A DNA stretch of 39,136 nucleotides from assembly GCA_010906935.1 (NCBI GenBank), contig JAAFHC010000008.1, forward strand, positions 1 through 39,136, given 5' to 3'. Positions within the stretch are counted from its first letter, which is position 1; the number at the start of each line of letters is the position of its first letter. This DNA comes from Gelidibacter sp. GTDB taxonomy: Bacteria; Bacteroidota; Bacteroidia; Flavobacteriales; Flavobacteriaceae. Made by a program: the position numbers and the translations under genes. Of the stretch, positions 15,079 to 24,631 are shown one piece after another. Below the pieces are notes generated by a model that saw only the letters and a program-made list of their open reading frames with translations, had not been told where the DNA came from and did not search any database.

Positions 15079-15999
15079 ATGAAAATTGAAAACCCACCTA
15101 TTGTTAGTGTTATATGTACTGCTTATAATCAAGAAAATTACATTAAAGATGCACTAGAAGGATTCGTTAACCAAAAAACAAACTTTACTTTTGAGATTAT
15201 CGTTCATGACGACGCTTCAACAGATAGAACCGCAAGTATAATCCGAGATTATGAATTAAAGTACCCAAATTTATTTGTAACAATATATCAATCAGAAAAT
15301 CAATATTCCAAAGGGAATAATGATGTAGGGAAAATTGTTTTCGGACTGGCAAAGGGTAAATATATTGCAATTTGTGAGGGTGATGATTATTGGACCGATC
15401 CCTATAAACTTCAAAAACAATCAGATTTTCTTGAAAAAAATCTAAACTGCTCAATGGTTTTTCATTTGGCAAACTGTATAAATCTAAATAATGAAATAAT
15501 ATATATTCATGGCCCAAAATTAAACCAAGAGCAAGGCCAGTTTAATATTAAGGATGCAATATTAAATGCATCAACCTTAGTGCCAACTAATGCAATGTTT
15601 TTTCATTCGCGATATATAAAGAATATCCCTTCTTGGTTTTTTGAAGCACCTGTAGGAGATATTCCATTGTTATTGTTATTTGCACATGGAGGGGATTTAG
15701 GATTTATTAATGAAAAAATGTCTACCTATCGAGTAATGACCCCTTTTTCCTGGAGTGAACAAATGCAATCAAATAAAAAATCGCGAGTTAAGCTTTTCAC
15801 TGAAAGTCAAAAAATGTGGCAAAGTTTTAATGAATGGAGTGACTATAATTATAAGGAAATTTTAAATAAAAAATATAAAAAAAATAAATTGGATTTTATG
15901 CAAAATGAGTTTAAGATTAAATTTCCTTTTATATATTCCCTTCTTAAAAAAATTAAGACAGGAAATTTACATTTTCAAAAGGATAAATTGAATGGATAA
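15079..15999 (+). CDS. GT2-family glycosyltransferase
   Basis: 306 residues with a GT-A fold start (VSVICTAYNQENYI) and HDDASTDRT near residues 43-51. The DxD-type motif is EGDDYW near 98. It probably adds one sugar to the undecaprenyl-linked repeat unit at the cytoplasmic membrane face. It starts 1 nt after the acyltransferase stop, and its end overlaps the Wzy gene by 8 nt. Donor and acceptor cannot be inferred. Confidence 0.88.
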   Translation: MKIENPPIVSVICTAYNQENYIKDALEGFVNQKTNFTFEIIVHDDASTDRTASIIRDYELKYPNLFVTIYQSENQYSKGNNDVGKIVFGLAKGKYIAICEGDDYWTDPYKLQKQSDFLEKNLNCSMVFHLANCINLNNEIIYIHGPKLNQEQGQFNIKDAILNASTLVPTNAMFFHSRYIKNIPSWFFEAPVGDIPLLLLFAHGGDLGFINEKMSTYRVMTPFSWSEQMQSNKKSRVKLFTESQKMWQSFNEWSDYNYKEILNKKYKKNKLDFMQNEFKIKFPFIYSLLKKIKTGNLHFQKDKLNG

Positions 16000-17188
16000 T
16001 TACCTTATTAGAGTTATTCCTCTAATTGCGTTTCTTTTAATTTTCTATGTAAGTTACAAAAGAAAGAATAAAATCGCAATAAGTATAATATCGGTTTATT
16101 TAGTATCGAGCTTATCAAGCTTGTTTATTACTCAAGATGATTTGCCTTTCCATAATTTCAGTACCGATAGCATTTTTTATGTTTTACTTTATACCTTAAT
16201 ACATAGTTTTTTTTTGTCACTTACCTTGTTCCTAAAACCATTTTTGGATATACACCAACTACCTAAAGGGAAAATTTACAGTTGGATGGTTATAGTCTTT
16301 TCTATAGGAGCTCTTTTTTCTATTATATATCTTACTCCGTATGCTATGATTTCTCTTGGGAAATCTGCTTATGAAGTTAGAACTTCTTTGTCAGGTGAAT
16401 ATGGATTACCAGTTTCTTATTTAACTACTATTGCAGTTGGCCTTCCATCTTTTTATTATGTTTATAGTTTTATGTTGTACGTAGCTTTAATTAAAGGAAA
16501 TAAATTAAACGCAATTTTTGCAGGTATAGGAATCTTAAGTTTTGTGATAAATGTTTTAACAGTATCAGGTCGTGATGGGATATTTTTAGCTTCCTATTCT
16601 TTAGTAATTGGTTATTTTTGTTTTGAGCCGTTGTTAAGAATTAAACTTAAAAAGCAAATCAAAAAATATTTTTTTATCATTCTAACTTTAGGACTTATTC
16701 CTATCGTGAAAATTACAATTGATAGGTTTAGTGAAAGTGATGGGTTAACATTTACAGCTTTTAAAAAAGGCATTATTAATTACTTAGGGATGCAGCCGTT
16801 TATTTTTTCAGATTGGCTTAAAGAGAATAAGTTGTTTCATGGTGGTGCTAATAATTTCTCTTTATTTACTAACATGAAACTTTTAGACTATACTGAACCC
16901 TATACATGGAGTTTTGGTACATATTTGGCAAGTTTTTATTCTATAAGTGGCTATTTGTCATTAGTTTATGTTTCATTGTTATTTTATTTTATCTTTAAAC
17001 ACTTCGTAAAAAATTTATATAACTATAGTACAATTTCTATATTCTTTTTTTACAGTTTTTTTCTTCATTTTATGATCTCTGGAGTTTTCTATTTTCGATT
17101 AGGTACTCCTGGAGGGAATTTATTTATGGTTATTAGTCTTATTATGATTTTATTATTAAAAAAGATTGATGTAAAAAAAATAAGGTAA
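15992..17188 (+). CDS. Wzy-like O-antigen polymerase
   Basis: A 398-residue polytopic membrane protein with around ten hydrophobic segments and a large polar loop in the middle (around residues 250-310). It lies inside the glycosyltransferase run and has low similarity to any named family, as is usual for Wzy. It contains VSGRDGIFLASY, typical of oligosaccharide repeat unit polymerases. It overlaps the GT2 gene by 8 nt. Between its stop and the next gene (17189-17317) there is a 35-codon open stretch without a start codon (NIKNYATALSKSG...), possibly a gene relic. Confidence 0.82.
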   Translation: MDNYLIRVIPLIAFLLIFYVSYKRKNKIAISIISVYLVSSLSSLFITQDDLPFHNFSTDSIFYVLLYTLIHSFFLSLTLFLKPFLDIHQLPKGKIYSWMVIVFSIGALFSIIYLTPYAMISLGKSAYEVRTSLSGEYGLPVSYLTTIAVGLPSFYYVYSFMLYVALIKGNKLNAIFAGIGILSFVINVLTVSGRDGIFLASYSLVIGYFCFEPLLRIKLKKQIKKYFFIILTLGLIPIVKITIDRFSESDGLTFTAFKKGIINYLGMQPFIFSDWLKENKLFHGGANNFSLFTNMKLLDYTEPYTWSFGTYLASFYSISGYLSLVYVSLLFYFIFKHFVKNLYNYSTISIFFFYSFFLHFMISGVFYFRLGTPGGNLFMVISLIMILLLKKIDVKKIR

Positions 17189-17317
17189 TAAATTAAAGGT
17201 AGTATTTGTATTATAAATATAAAAAATTATGCTACTGCCCTAAGTAAAAGTGGAGTCTCAAATTATTCTGAATTATTTATAGAAGAAATAGTTATTGCGA
17301 ATATATAATAAACTTAT

Positions 17318-18433
17318 ATGAAATTAATTGTTAATTGTTCATCTCTTCACCAAGGAGGAGGAATTCAAGTTGCATTGTCATTGCTTGAAGAATTTAAGGA
17401 TTTTAGAGATAATGAATATTATATAATATATACTTCAAAATTTTTAAATCTAATAAATTTTGATAGCTTTCCAGATAATTTTAAGTTTTATTTTTTAAAA
17501 TATTCATCAAGTGATTTGTTTAAGTTTAGGCAATCTTTAAAAAGGTTAAAAGAGATCGAAGTAGATGTTCAACCAGATTGCGTATTAACAGTATTCGGTC
17601 CTTCTTATTGGAGACCTAAAGCAATTCATGTAATGGGTTTTGCTTTAGGTCATTTTTTGTATCCGGATTCACCTTTTTGGAAGGTTGCCAATTTGAAGGA
17701 AAAGTTTTTGTTTTCGATTTTAAAAACAATAAAAATATGGCAAATTAAACAAAATGCAGATTATTTTCACATTGAAACTGAGGATGCTAAAAATCGTTTG
17801 AGTAGATATCATAATGTGCCACTGGAGAATATTTTTGTAGCATCAAATTCTCATCATAAAATTTTTAATGGTAACTACCAATATTTCAAATTGCCTAAAA
17901 AAAGGAAAAATGAATTTAGATTAATAACTATTTCTGCATTTTATTCTCATAAAAACATTAAAATAATTAATAAACTAGTTAATGAACTTTGTAAAATAAA
18001 AGATTTTGAATTTACTTTTTTTGTAACTCTTCCACAACCTATTTTTGATAAGAATTTTATTAAGTCTAATAGAATAATTAATTTGGGACCAGTTAAAATT
18101 GAGGATTGTCCGTCAATTTATGAACAATCAGATGCTTTGTTTTTACCAACATTATTAGAAATATTTAGTGCAAGCTATTTGGAAGCAATGAAAATGGAAA
18201 TCCCTATTTTAACTTCAGATCTGTCTTTTGCTCATGATATTTGTGGTGATGCTGCCTTATACTTTAACCCTTTAGATGTTAAAAATATTTCAAACTCTAT
18301 AGTTAATTTGGCAAGAAATAAGCAACTTAGGGAAGTTCTAAAACAAAACGGGAAAATTAGATTAAAAAAATTTGATAATTCTAGAGAAAGATCTAGAAAA
18401 ATATTAAATATTTGTAATAATATAATAAATTAA
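17318..18433 (+). CDS. GT4-family glycosyltransferase
   Basis: 371 residues in a GT-B arrangement. The N-terminus CSSLHQGGGIQVALSLLEEF is typical of the RfaB-like glycosyl transferase 1 group. The C-terminal nucleotide-sugar site shows EIFSASYLEAMKMEIPI (E-x7-E pattern). It is very AT-rich like the preceding genes. FnlA starts 4 nt after it. It is one of three non-initiating glycosyltransferases of the main locus. Confidence 0.88.
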   Translation: MKLIVNCSSLHQGGGIQVALSLLEEFKDFRDNEYYIIYTSKFLNLINFDSFPDNFKFYFLKYSSSDLFKFRQSLKRLKEIEVDVQPDCVLTVFGPSYWRPKAIHVMGFALGHFLYPDSPFWKVANLKEKFLFSILKTIKIWQIKQNADYFHIETEDAKNRLSRYHNVPLENIFVASNSHHKIFNGNYQYFKLPKKRKNEFRLITISAFYSHKNIKIINKLVNELCKIKDFEFTFFVTLPQPIFDKNFIKSNRIINLGPVKIEDCPSIYEQSDALFLPTLLEIFSASYLEAMKMEIPILTSDLSFAHDICGDAALYFNPLDVKNISNSIVNLARNKQLREVLKQNGKIRLKKFDNSRERSRKILNICNNIIN

Positions 18434-18437
18434 ATAG

Positions 18438-19469
18438 ATGTTTAAAAATAAAACCCTCCTAATAACAGGAGGCACCGGCTCTTTCGGAAATGCAGTTTTA
18501 AACCGTTTTTTGAACACAGACCATTTTAAAGAAATCCGTATCTTTTCTCGTGATGAAAAAAAACAGGATGACATGCGAAACCAGTTAAAAAACAACAAGC
18601 TTAAATTTTATATTGGGGATGTCAGAGATTATGATAGTGTGGAAAGAGCAATGAGAGGTGTAGATTATGTTTTTCATGCTGCTGCATTAAAACAGGTGCC
18701 TTCATGTGAGTTTTTTCCAATTGAAGCTACGAGAACAAATGTTTTTGGAACACAAAATGTGATTGATGCTGCATCAGCCAATAAGGTGAAAAAAGTAATT
18801 TGCTTAAGTACTGACAAAGCTGCCTATCCCATTAATGCCATGGGAATCTCGAAAGCCTTAATGGAAAAAGTGGCAATTGCGGCTTCACGAAATACTATTG
18901 ACACTACTGTTTGCTTAACGCGTTATGGTAACGTAATGGCATCACGAGGTTCTGTTATTCCTTTGTTTTTAAAGCAAATAAAAGAAGGAAATCCTCTTAC
19001 GATTACCGATCCTAATATGACGCGTTTCTTAATGTCTTTGGAAGAAGCGGTAGAGTTGGTGTTGTTTGCTTTCGAACACGGAAATCCTGGCGATTTGTTT
19101 GTCAATAAAGCACCTGCGGGCACCATAGGCGATTTGGCCCAAGCTTTAAAAGAAATTTGTAATGCCAATAATGAAGTTAAAATCATAGGGACACGACACG
19201 GAGAAAAATTATATGAAACCCTATGCACTCGTGAAGAAATGGTAAAAGCAGAAGATATGGGCGAGTTCTATCGTGTTCCGGCAGACAATAGGGATTTAAA
19301 CTATGCCAGATATTTCTCTGAAGGAAAAGAGGATGTTTCTATAGTTGAAGATTATCATTCTCATAATACACAAAGGTTAGGTGTTGAAGCCACTAAAAAG
19401 TTACTGTTAAAATTACCATTGATAAGAAAAGAAGTTTTTGGGGAAGATGTGGCTCAAATGCCTGGTTAG
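18438..19469 (+). CDS. fnlA: UDP-GlcNAc 4,6-dehydratase/5-epimerase (FnlA/CapE)
   Basis: First enzyme of UDP-L-FucNAc synthesis. 343 residues; NAD(P)-binding GGTGSFGNAVLNRFL near residues 11-25; FSRDEKKQDDMR, a hallmark of the FnlA/CapE/WbjB and PseB/FlaA1 group; HAAALKQVPSCE and the MGISKALMEK segment. These place it in the short soluble class rather than the membrane-bound WbpM class. GC content rises visibly compared with 8383-18433, suggesting a mosaic border here. The full pathway (fnlA, cupin, fnlC, fnlB) and wbuB follow. Confidence 0.92.
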   Translation: MFKNKTLLITGGTGSFGNAVLNRFLNTDHFKEIRIFSRDEKKQDDMRNQLKNNKLKFYIGDVRDYDSVERAMRGVDYVFHAAALKQVPSCEFFPIEATRTNVFGTQNVIDAASANKVKKVICLSTDKAAYPINAMGISKALMEKVAIAASRNTIDTTVCLTRYGNVMASRGSVIPLFLKQIKEGNPLTITDPNMTRFLMSLEEAVELVLFAFEHGNPGDLFVNKAPAGTIGDLAQALKEICNANNEVKIIGTRHGEKLYETLCTREEMVKAEDMGEFYRVPADNRDLNYARYFSEGKEDVSIVEDYHSHNTQRLGVEATKKLLLKLPLIRKEVFGEDVAQMPG

Positions 19470-19505
19470 TAATTCAGTAAACACCAATAACAAGTCGATA
19501 AAATA

Positions 19506-19921
19506 ATGATTCCAAAAATAATAAATGGAGGTAGTCATACCGATGATAGGGGAACATTGAAGTTTAATAATGATTTTGATGCTACAGCGATCAAAAGAAT
19601 TTATGTAATTCAAAATAAAAGCACTGATTTTATTAGGGCTTGGCAAGGGCATAAGGTTGAACAAAGATGGTTTTCAGTAATAAGCGGTTCGTTCAGAATT
19701 CAATTAATTGAAATTGACCATTGGGAAAAGCCTTCTAAAAATTTAGAAAACTTACTTTTTTGTTAAATGCCGAAAAATTTAATGTGCTGCATGTGCCTCA
19801 GGGTTTTGCGAGTAGTATTCAGGCGTTGCAAGAAAAATCTAAGCTTTTGGTAATGGGAAATTATCATTTAGGTGAAACAAACGACGAATACAAATACGAT
19901 CAAAAATATTTTGAAGTTTAA
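19506..19921 (+). pseudogene. Frameshifted cupin (WxcM/FdtA- or CapF-cupin-like)
   Basis: The first frame (19506-19766) encodes the start of a cupin protein: GGSHTDDRGTL, FIRAWQGHKVEQRWFSVISG. It hits a TAA just after the 6-T run at 19756-19761. The rest (EKFNVLHVPQGFASSIQALQ to YFEV) continues in another frame to TAA at 19919-19921. Inserting one T into the run would restore about 138 codons. In S. aureus CapF a cupin domain is fused to the reductase of the same pathway; here it would be a separate gene between fnlA and fnlC. It may be a real mutation, slippage-based phase variation or a sequencing error. Confidence 0.82.
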
Positions 19922-19939
19922 AAGTTTAAAAAAAACAGC

Positions 19940-21061
19940 ATGTCAAAATTAAAATTAATTACAGTTTTAGGCACACGCCCGGAAATTATCCGTTTGGCAG
20001 AAATTATTAAATTAGCCGATAAAACATACAATCATGTACTTGTGCATACAGGTCAAAATTATGATTATGAACTTAATGAGATTTTCTTTGAAGATTTGGG
20101 TTTAAGAAAACCAGATTATTTTTTAGGTGTTGCAGGGGCTCATTTAGGAGAAACAATAGGGAATGTTATTGCTAAATCATATGAAGTACTTCTTGAAGAA
20201 AAGCCTGATGCTATATTAGTGCTAGGTGACACAAATAGTGTTTTGTGTACCATTGCGGCTAAAAGATTAAAAATACCAATCTTTCATATGGAGGCTGGTA
20301 ATCGTTGCTTCGATCAAAATGTTCCTGAAGAAATCAATCGTAAAATATCAGATCATATTAGTGATATTAATCTTACGTACACAGAACATTCCCGCAGGTA
20401 TTTATTAAGTGAAGGCTTTAGAAAAGATCATGTGTTTGTGACAGGTTCTCCCTTATATGAAGTTTTATTAAAAAACAAGGAACAAATTCTACAAAGTAAT
20501 ATTTTAGAAAAGTTAAAGCTTCAGAAAAATAATTATTTTGTAGTGAGTGCACATCGAGAAGAAAATATAGACTTGGGGGATAATTTTCTGAAATTAACGG
20601 AAGCATTAAATGCTGTTGCCGAAAAGTATCAAATGCCGATAATTTTTTCGACTCATCCCCGTACAAAAAAGAAAATAGACAATAAGGAAGTTAAATTTCA
20701 TTCCCTAATAACAAATCTTCCTCCTTTTGGTTTTTTTGATTATGTAAACCTTCAGAAGAATGCCTTTTGTGTATTATCTGATAGCGGCACAATTTCAGAA
20801 GAATCTGCAATGATGGAGTTTCCAGCAGTAAGTATTAGAACAAGTACAGAACGACCAGAAGCAGTTGATGCAGGTACCATTGTATTGGGAGGGATAAGAA
20901 AGGATGAAGTTTTAAATGCAATTGAAATTTGTATGGAAACTTATCATCCAATGAATCTTACAATACCTTCGGAATATAAAATAACCGATGTTTCTAACCG
21001 AATTATTAGAATAATTCAAAGTTATACAAGAATCGTTGATAAAGTAATTTGGAATAAATAA
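19940..21061 (+). CDS. fnlC: UDP-N-acetylglucosamine 2-epimerase family (FnlC/CapG)
   Basis: 373 residues of the WecB fold: GTRPEIIRLAEI near residues 11-22, HTGQNYD, HMEAGNRCFD and SDSGTISEE. Between fnlA and fnlB the expected role is the last step, 2-epimerisation of the UDP-2-acetamido-2,6-dideoxy-L-talose-type intermediate to UDP-L-FucNAc, as for WbjD/CapG. Ordinary UDP-ManNAc synthesis is the alternative, but context argues against it. FnlB starts 1 nt after its stop. Confidence 0.9.
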   Translation: MSKLKLITVLGTRPEIIRLAEIIKLADKTYNHVLVHTGQNYDYELNEIFFEDLGLRKPDYFLGVAGAHLGETIGNVIAKSYEVLLEEKPDAILVLGDTNSVLCTIAAKRLKIPIFHMEAGNRCFDQNVPEEINRKISDHISDINLTYTEHSRRYLLSEGFRKDHVFVTGSPLYEVLLKNKEQILQSNILEKLKLQKNNYFVVSAHREENIDLGDNFLKLTEALNAVAEKYQMPIIFSTHPRTKKKIDNKEVKFHSLITNLPPFGFFDYVNLQKNAFCVLSDSGTISEESAMMEFPAVSIRTSTERPEAVDAGTIVLGGIRKDEVLNAIEICMETYHPMNLTIPSEYKITDVSNRIIRIIQSYTRIVDKVIWNK

Positions 21062-21062
21062 G

Positions 21063-21938
21063 ATGAAAAAAGTTATTGTATTAGGCTCAAATGGGATGGC
21101 GGGGCATGTTGTTACATTAGGTTTGAGAGCTGAAATAGAAAAATATGAAGTGATTGCAGTTGCAAGAACCAATAGTCCTCTTAATCCAGATGTATTGATG
21201 GATGTGTCTGATTTTGGCAAACTCAAAGATTTAATACGCGATAGTAAAGCTGATGTGGTGATAAATTGTATCGGATTATTAAACAAAAATGCAGAAGAGA
21301 ATATCGACCAGGCAATTCTATTAAATTCATATTTTCCTCATTTTTTAGAAACAATCACAAAAAATACAAATACTAAAGTAATACACATTAGCACCGATTG
21401 TGTTTTTTCCGGCGACAAAGGAGGGTATTTAGAAAACGACATTAAAGACGGGAAGGGTTTTTACGCACAGTCAAAAGCATTAGGTGAAATTGTCAATCAA
21501 AAAGATTTAACCATAAGAACGTCAATTATTGGCCCTGAATTGAAAGAGGATGGTATTGGGTTGTTTGATTGGTTTACCAAACAAAATGGTGAAATAGGTG
21601 GTTATACACAAGCTTTTTGGTCTGGTGTAACAACTATTGAATTAATGAAAGCTATCAAAAGTGCTATTGAACAAAATATTGCAGGTCTGTATCATTTAGT
21701 TTATTCACATAAAATATCAAAATATAATTTAGTGAAATTATTTGCCAAAAGTTTTGACAGAAAAGGCCTCCATATAAATGCTAATGATAGTTACAAAGTT
21801 GATAAAAGTTTGATAAATACACGTGCCGATTTTAAGTATTCAGTTCCTAATTATGAAGAAATGATTATAGAAATGAAAGATTGGATATTAAATCACCAAG
21901 ATATTTATCCACATTATTCACATATGATTTCTAAATGA
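21063..21938 (+). CDS. fnlB: SDR reductase for UDP-L-FucNAc (FnlB, RmlD-like)
   Basis: 291 residues of the extended SDR/RmlD type: LGSNGMAGHVV near residues 7-17, HISTDCVFSG and FYAQSKALGE with the catalytic Tyr/Lys pair. It should reduce the 4-keto group of the epimerised CapE product. Unlike CapF it has no C-terminal cupin domain; the cupin is the separate broken gene at 19506. Its stop overlaps the wbuB ATG by 4 nt (21935-21938). Confidence 0.88.
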   Translation: MKKVIVLGSNGMAGHVVTLGLRAEIEKYEVIAVARTNSPLNPDVLMDVSDFGKLKDLIRDSKADVVINCIGLLNKNAEENIDQAILLNSYFPHFLETITKNTNTKVIHISTDCVFSGDKGGYLENDIKDGKGFYAQSKALGEIVNQKDLTIRTSIIGPELKEDGIGLFDWFTKQNGEIGGYTQAFWSGVTTIELMKAIKSAIEQNIAGLYHLVYSHKISKYNLVKLFAKSFDRKGLHINANDSYKVDKSLINTRADFKYSVPNYEEMIIEMKDWILNHQDIYPHYSHMISK

Positions 21939-23146
21939 AAATTTTAGTAGTTACCCAATATTTTTGGCCAGAAAACTTTAGAATAAATGATTTATGTTTA
22001 GGTTTAAGAGAACGCGGACATGAAGTTACGGTTTTGACAGGTAAACCAAACTATCCTAAAGGTGATTTTTATCATGGTTATTCAATGTTTAATAAATCAA
22101 ATGAAAATTGGAAAGGCATAAATATTATCCGTACAGCACTTATTAGAAGAAAAAAAGGAGGTGGACTAAGTTTAATGATTAATTATTTATCATTTGCTTT
22201 TTTCGCATCCATTAAAGCTATTTTCATTAAAGGAGATTTTGATAAGATATTTGTTTATGAACCTTCGCCAATTACTGTTGGTTTTCCTGCTATTATAGCT
22301 AAATGGAAATTTAAAATTCCAATTTATTTTTGGGTTCAAGATTTATGGCCAGAAAGTATTGCAGCAGCTAGTGGTTTAAAAAATAAATTTGTTTTGCAAA
22401 TAATGGACGGTGTTACACGGTTTATTTATAAGAAATCATCGAAGATATTAGTACAGTCGCAGGCCTTTATTCCTTATATCTTGAAACAGAATGTAAAAAT
22501 AGATAAATTGGTTTATTACCCAAATTCTACAGAAGCTTTTTATCGGAAACTAGAGCCTCAGCAAAAATATAAAAAAATGTTCCCTCAAAATGGAGGCCTA
22601 AATTTATTGTTTGCCGGCAACATAGGTGAATCACAGAGTTTTGATACGTTAATCGAGGCTGCATTATTAATTAAAAATAAAAATACTGTCGTAAATTGGA
22701 TTATACTTGGTGATGGCAGATTGAAAGAATATGTAAGAAATAGAATAGAACAGTTGGGGCTCAAAGATACATTTATTTTAATGGGTTCTTTTCCTTCTTC
22801 AGAGATGCCTTCCTTTTTCGCATGTGCAGACGCATTAATTGTTTCCTTAAAAAGGAACCCAATATTTTCCTACACAATCCCCTCTAAAGTACAGTCATAT
22901 ATGGCTTGTGGTAAGCCCATAATAGCTTCGCTTGATGGAGAAGGCGCAAAAGTTGTGACCGAAGCTTTTGCGGGTTTTTCTTCGTCGGCTGAAAACGCAG
23001 GTGCCTTAGCAGAAAACATAATAAAATTTATTGCCCTTAATGAAAATGATCGAAATAAATTAGGAGAAAATGCTCAGAAATATTTTGAAAGAGAGTTTGA
23101 AAGAGAATTTCTTCTATCCAAATTGGAAGAAATTTTTAAAAATTAA
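21935..23146 (+). CDS. wbuB: WbuB-like GT4 glycosyltransferase (L-FucNAc transferase)
   Basis: 403 residues. The N-terminus VTQYFWPENFRINDL and TGKPNYPKG, then FWVQDLWPES, and PSKVQSYMACGKPI in the nucleotide-sugar site, are the pattern of the WbuB group, which in E. coli O26-type loci follows fnlABC and transfers L-FucNAc. Its position directly after the UDP-L-FucNAc genes supports that donor. The acceptor is likely the first sugar on undecaprenyl diphosphate. Confidence 0.88.
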   Translation: MKILVVTQYFWPENFRINDLCLGLRERGHEVTVLTGKPNYPKGDFYHGYSMFNKSNENWKGINIIRTALIRRKKGGGLSLMINYLSFAFFASIKAIFIKGDFDKIFVYEPSPITVGFPAIIAKWKFKIPIYFWVQDLWPESIAAASGLKNKFVLQIMDGVTRFIYKKSSKILVQSQAFIPYILKQNVKIDKLVYYPNSTEAFYRKLEPQQKYKKMFPQNGGLNLLFAGNIGESQSFDTLIEAALLIKNKNTVVNWIILGDGRLKEYVRNRIEQLGLKDTFILMGSFPSSEMPSFFACADALIVSLKRNPIFSYTIPSKVQSYMACGKPIIASLDGEGAKVVTEAFAGFSSSAENAGALAENIIKFIALNENDRNKLGENAQKYFEREFEREFLLSKLEEIFKN

Positions 23147-23151
23147 ATTTA

Positions 23152-24084
23152 ATGGATAGAATTTTAATTACTGGAGCATCAGGTTTTGTCGGTCAAAATG
23201 TGAATCCTTATTTGTCTGTTGTTTTTGATGTTAAAGGAATCTCAAGACAATCATCTTCAGAAGGTTTAACCTATGCTGCTTTTTTTGAAAAAGAAATAGC
23301 TTATGATGCCATAATACATTTAGCCGGCAAAGCGCACGATTTAAAAAAAACAAGCAATGACAACGACTATTTTGAAGCTAACTTTGAGTTGACAAAAAAA
23401 CTGTTTGATGCCTTTTTAAAGTCGGATGCTCAAAAATTTATATATATCAGTTCTGTAAAAGCAGTTGCTGACACTGTTGTGGGTGTTTTAACGGAGGAAG
23501 TTAAGCCAAATCCAATTACGGCTTATGGGAAATCGAAATTAGCCGCTGAGAATTATATATTGTCACATGAACTTCCTGCAACTAAAAAAGTATTTATCCT
23601 GCGTCCCAGCATGATTCATGGGCCAGGCAACAAAGGAAATTTGAATTTATTGTACCAATTGGTTTCCAAAGGCTTGCCTTGGCCTTTGGGCGCCTTTGAG
23701 AATCAACGTTCATTTTTAAGCATTGAAAACCTTTGTTTTGTGATTAAGGAATTGTTAACCCAACAAACGGTTCCTTCAGGGGTGTATAATGTAGCAGATG
23801 ATAAGCCGCTTTCAACCAATGAATTGATACAATTAATTGCAGCAGCGCAAAGCAAGAAAGCACGAATAATCCATATTTCAAAAGGTTTTATTAGAGGAGT
23901 TGCCAAAATAGGTGGTATTTTACATTTGCCTTTAAATGAAGAGCGCTTGCAAAAACTCACCGAGAATTATGTGGTGAGTAATAATAAAATTATAAAAGCG
24001 ATAGGTAAACCTTTACCGGTACAGTCAAAAGAAGGCTTGTTAAAAACGTTTAAATCATTTCAAAAAATAAATAAAAATGCTTGA
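23152..24084 (+). CDS. WbpV-like NAD-dependent epimerase/reductase
   Basis: 310 residues, extended SDR: TGASGFVGQNV near residues 7-17, HLAGKAHD, YISSVKAV, TAYGKSKLAAE and LRPSMIHGPGNKGNL. Proteins of this type (WbpV/Gnu) usually reduce or epimerise the UDP-HexNAc or UDP-4-keto-HexNAc used by the adjacent initiating transferase, for example to UDP-QuiNAc. A membrane WbpM-type 4,6-dehydratase that would supply the 4-keto sugar is not in the window. The last 8 nt overlap the sugar transferase gene. Confidence 0.82.
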   Translation: MDRILITGASGFVGQNVNPYLSVVFDVKGISRQSSSEGLTYAAFFEKEIAYDAIIHLAGKAHDLKKTSNDNDYFEANFELTKKLFDAFLKSDAQKFIYISSVKAVADTVVGVLTEEVKPNPITAYGKSKLAAENYILSHELPATKKVFILRPSMIHGPGNKGNLNLLYQLVSKGLPWPLGAFENQRSFLSIENLCFVIKELLTQQTVPSGVYNVADDKPLSTNELIQLIAAAQSKKARIIHISKGFIRGVAKIGGILHLPLNEERLQKLTENYVVSNNKIIKAIGKPLPVQSKEGLLKTFKSFQKINKNA

Positions 24085-24631
24085 TAAAATAGTGGCTTTT
24101 TTGATGCTGATAGGCTTAAGTCCGGTTTTTTTACTCGTGATGCTGTTCATTTTGCTGGATGATGGTTTTCCAGTGTTTTTTACGCAAAAAAGAGTGGGGG
24201 TAAACTACAGCTTTTTTAAGCTGTATAAGTTTCGAACCATGAAAAAAAACACGCCCAATGTGGCCACCCATTTGTTGGAAAACCCGGCGCAATATGTGCT
24301 AAAAGTTGGCAGCTTACTTCGAAAACTAAGTTTGGATGAATTGCCCAATTTAATAAATATTTTAAAAGGTGATATGGTATTTGTGGGACCTCGTCCGGCA
24401 TTATACAACCAGGATGATTTAATGAAATTGCGAGTTGATGCCGGAGTAAGCCATTTAAAACCTGGCTTAACAGGTTGGGCACAAATAAACGGAAGAGATG
24501 AAATATCTTTAGAAGAAAAAGTAGCCTTAGAAAAGGAATATTTACAAAGGAAAAGTTTTTTGTTCGATGTAAAAATCTTTTTTATGACCTTCACTTCCGC
24601 ATTCTTAAAAAAAGAAGGGGTGAGTCATTAG
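24077..24631 (+). CDS. PglC/WbpL-type undecaprenyl-phosphate sugar-1-phosphate transferase
   Basis: A 184-residue monotopic phosphoglycosyltransferase. One N-terminal membrane segment (residues 5-27) is followed by FFTQKRVG, LYKFRTMK, the catalytic SLDELPNLINILKGDM, FVGPRPAL and GLTGWAQINGRDE. It starts the repeat unit by putting a sugar-1-phosphate on undecaprenyl phosphate. It is the last gene of the main O-antigen run. A run of three TAAATAT heptamers (24645-24668) follows the stop. Two broken relatives lie at 36707 and 38712. Confidence 0.93.
   Translation: MLDKIVAFLMLIGLSPVFLLVMLFILLDDGFPVFFTQKRVGVNYSFFKLYKFRTMKKNTPNVATHLLENPAQYVLKVGSLLRKLSLDELPNLINILKGDMVFVGPRPALYNQDDLMKLRVDAGVSHLKPGLTGWAQINGRDEISLEEKVALEKEYLQRKSFLFDVKIFFMTFTSAFLKKEGVSH

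Noticed and set aside
17189-17317. 35-codon open stretch between the Wzy-like and GT4 genes
   Set aside because: No start codon and no recognisable family; mentioned with the Wzy entry as a possible relic but too weak to list.
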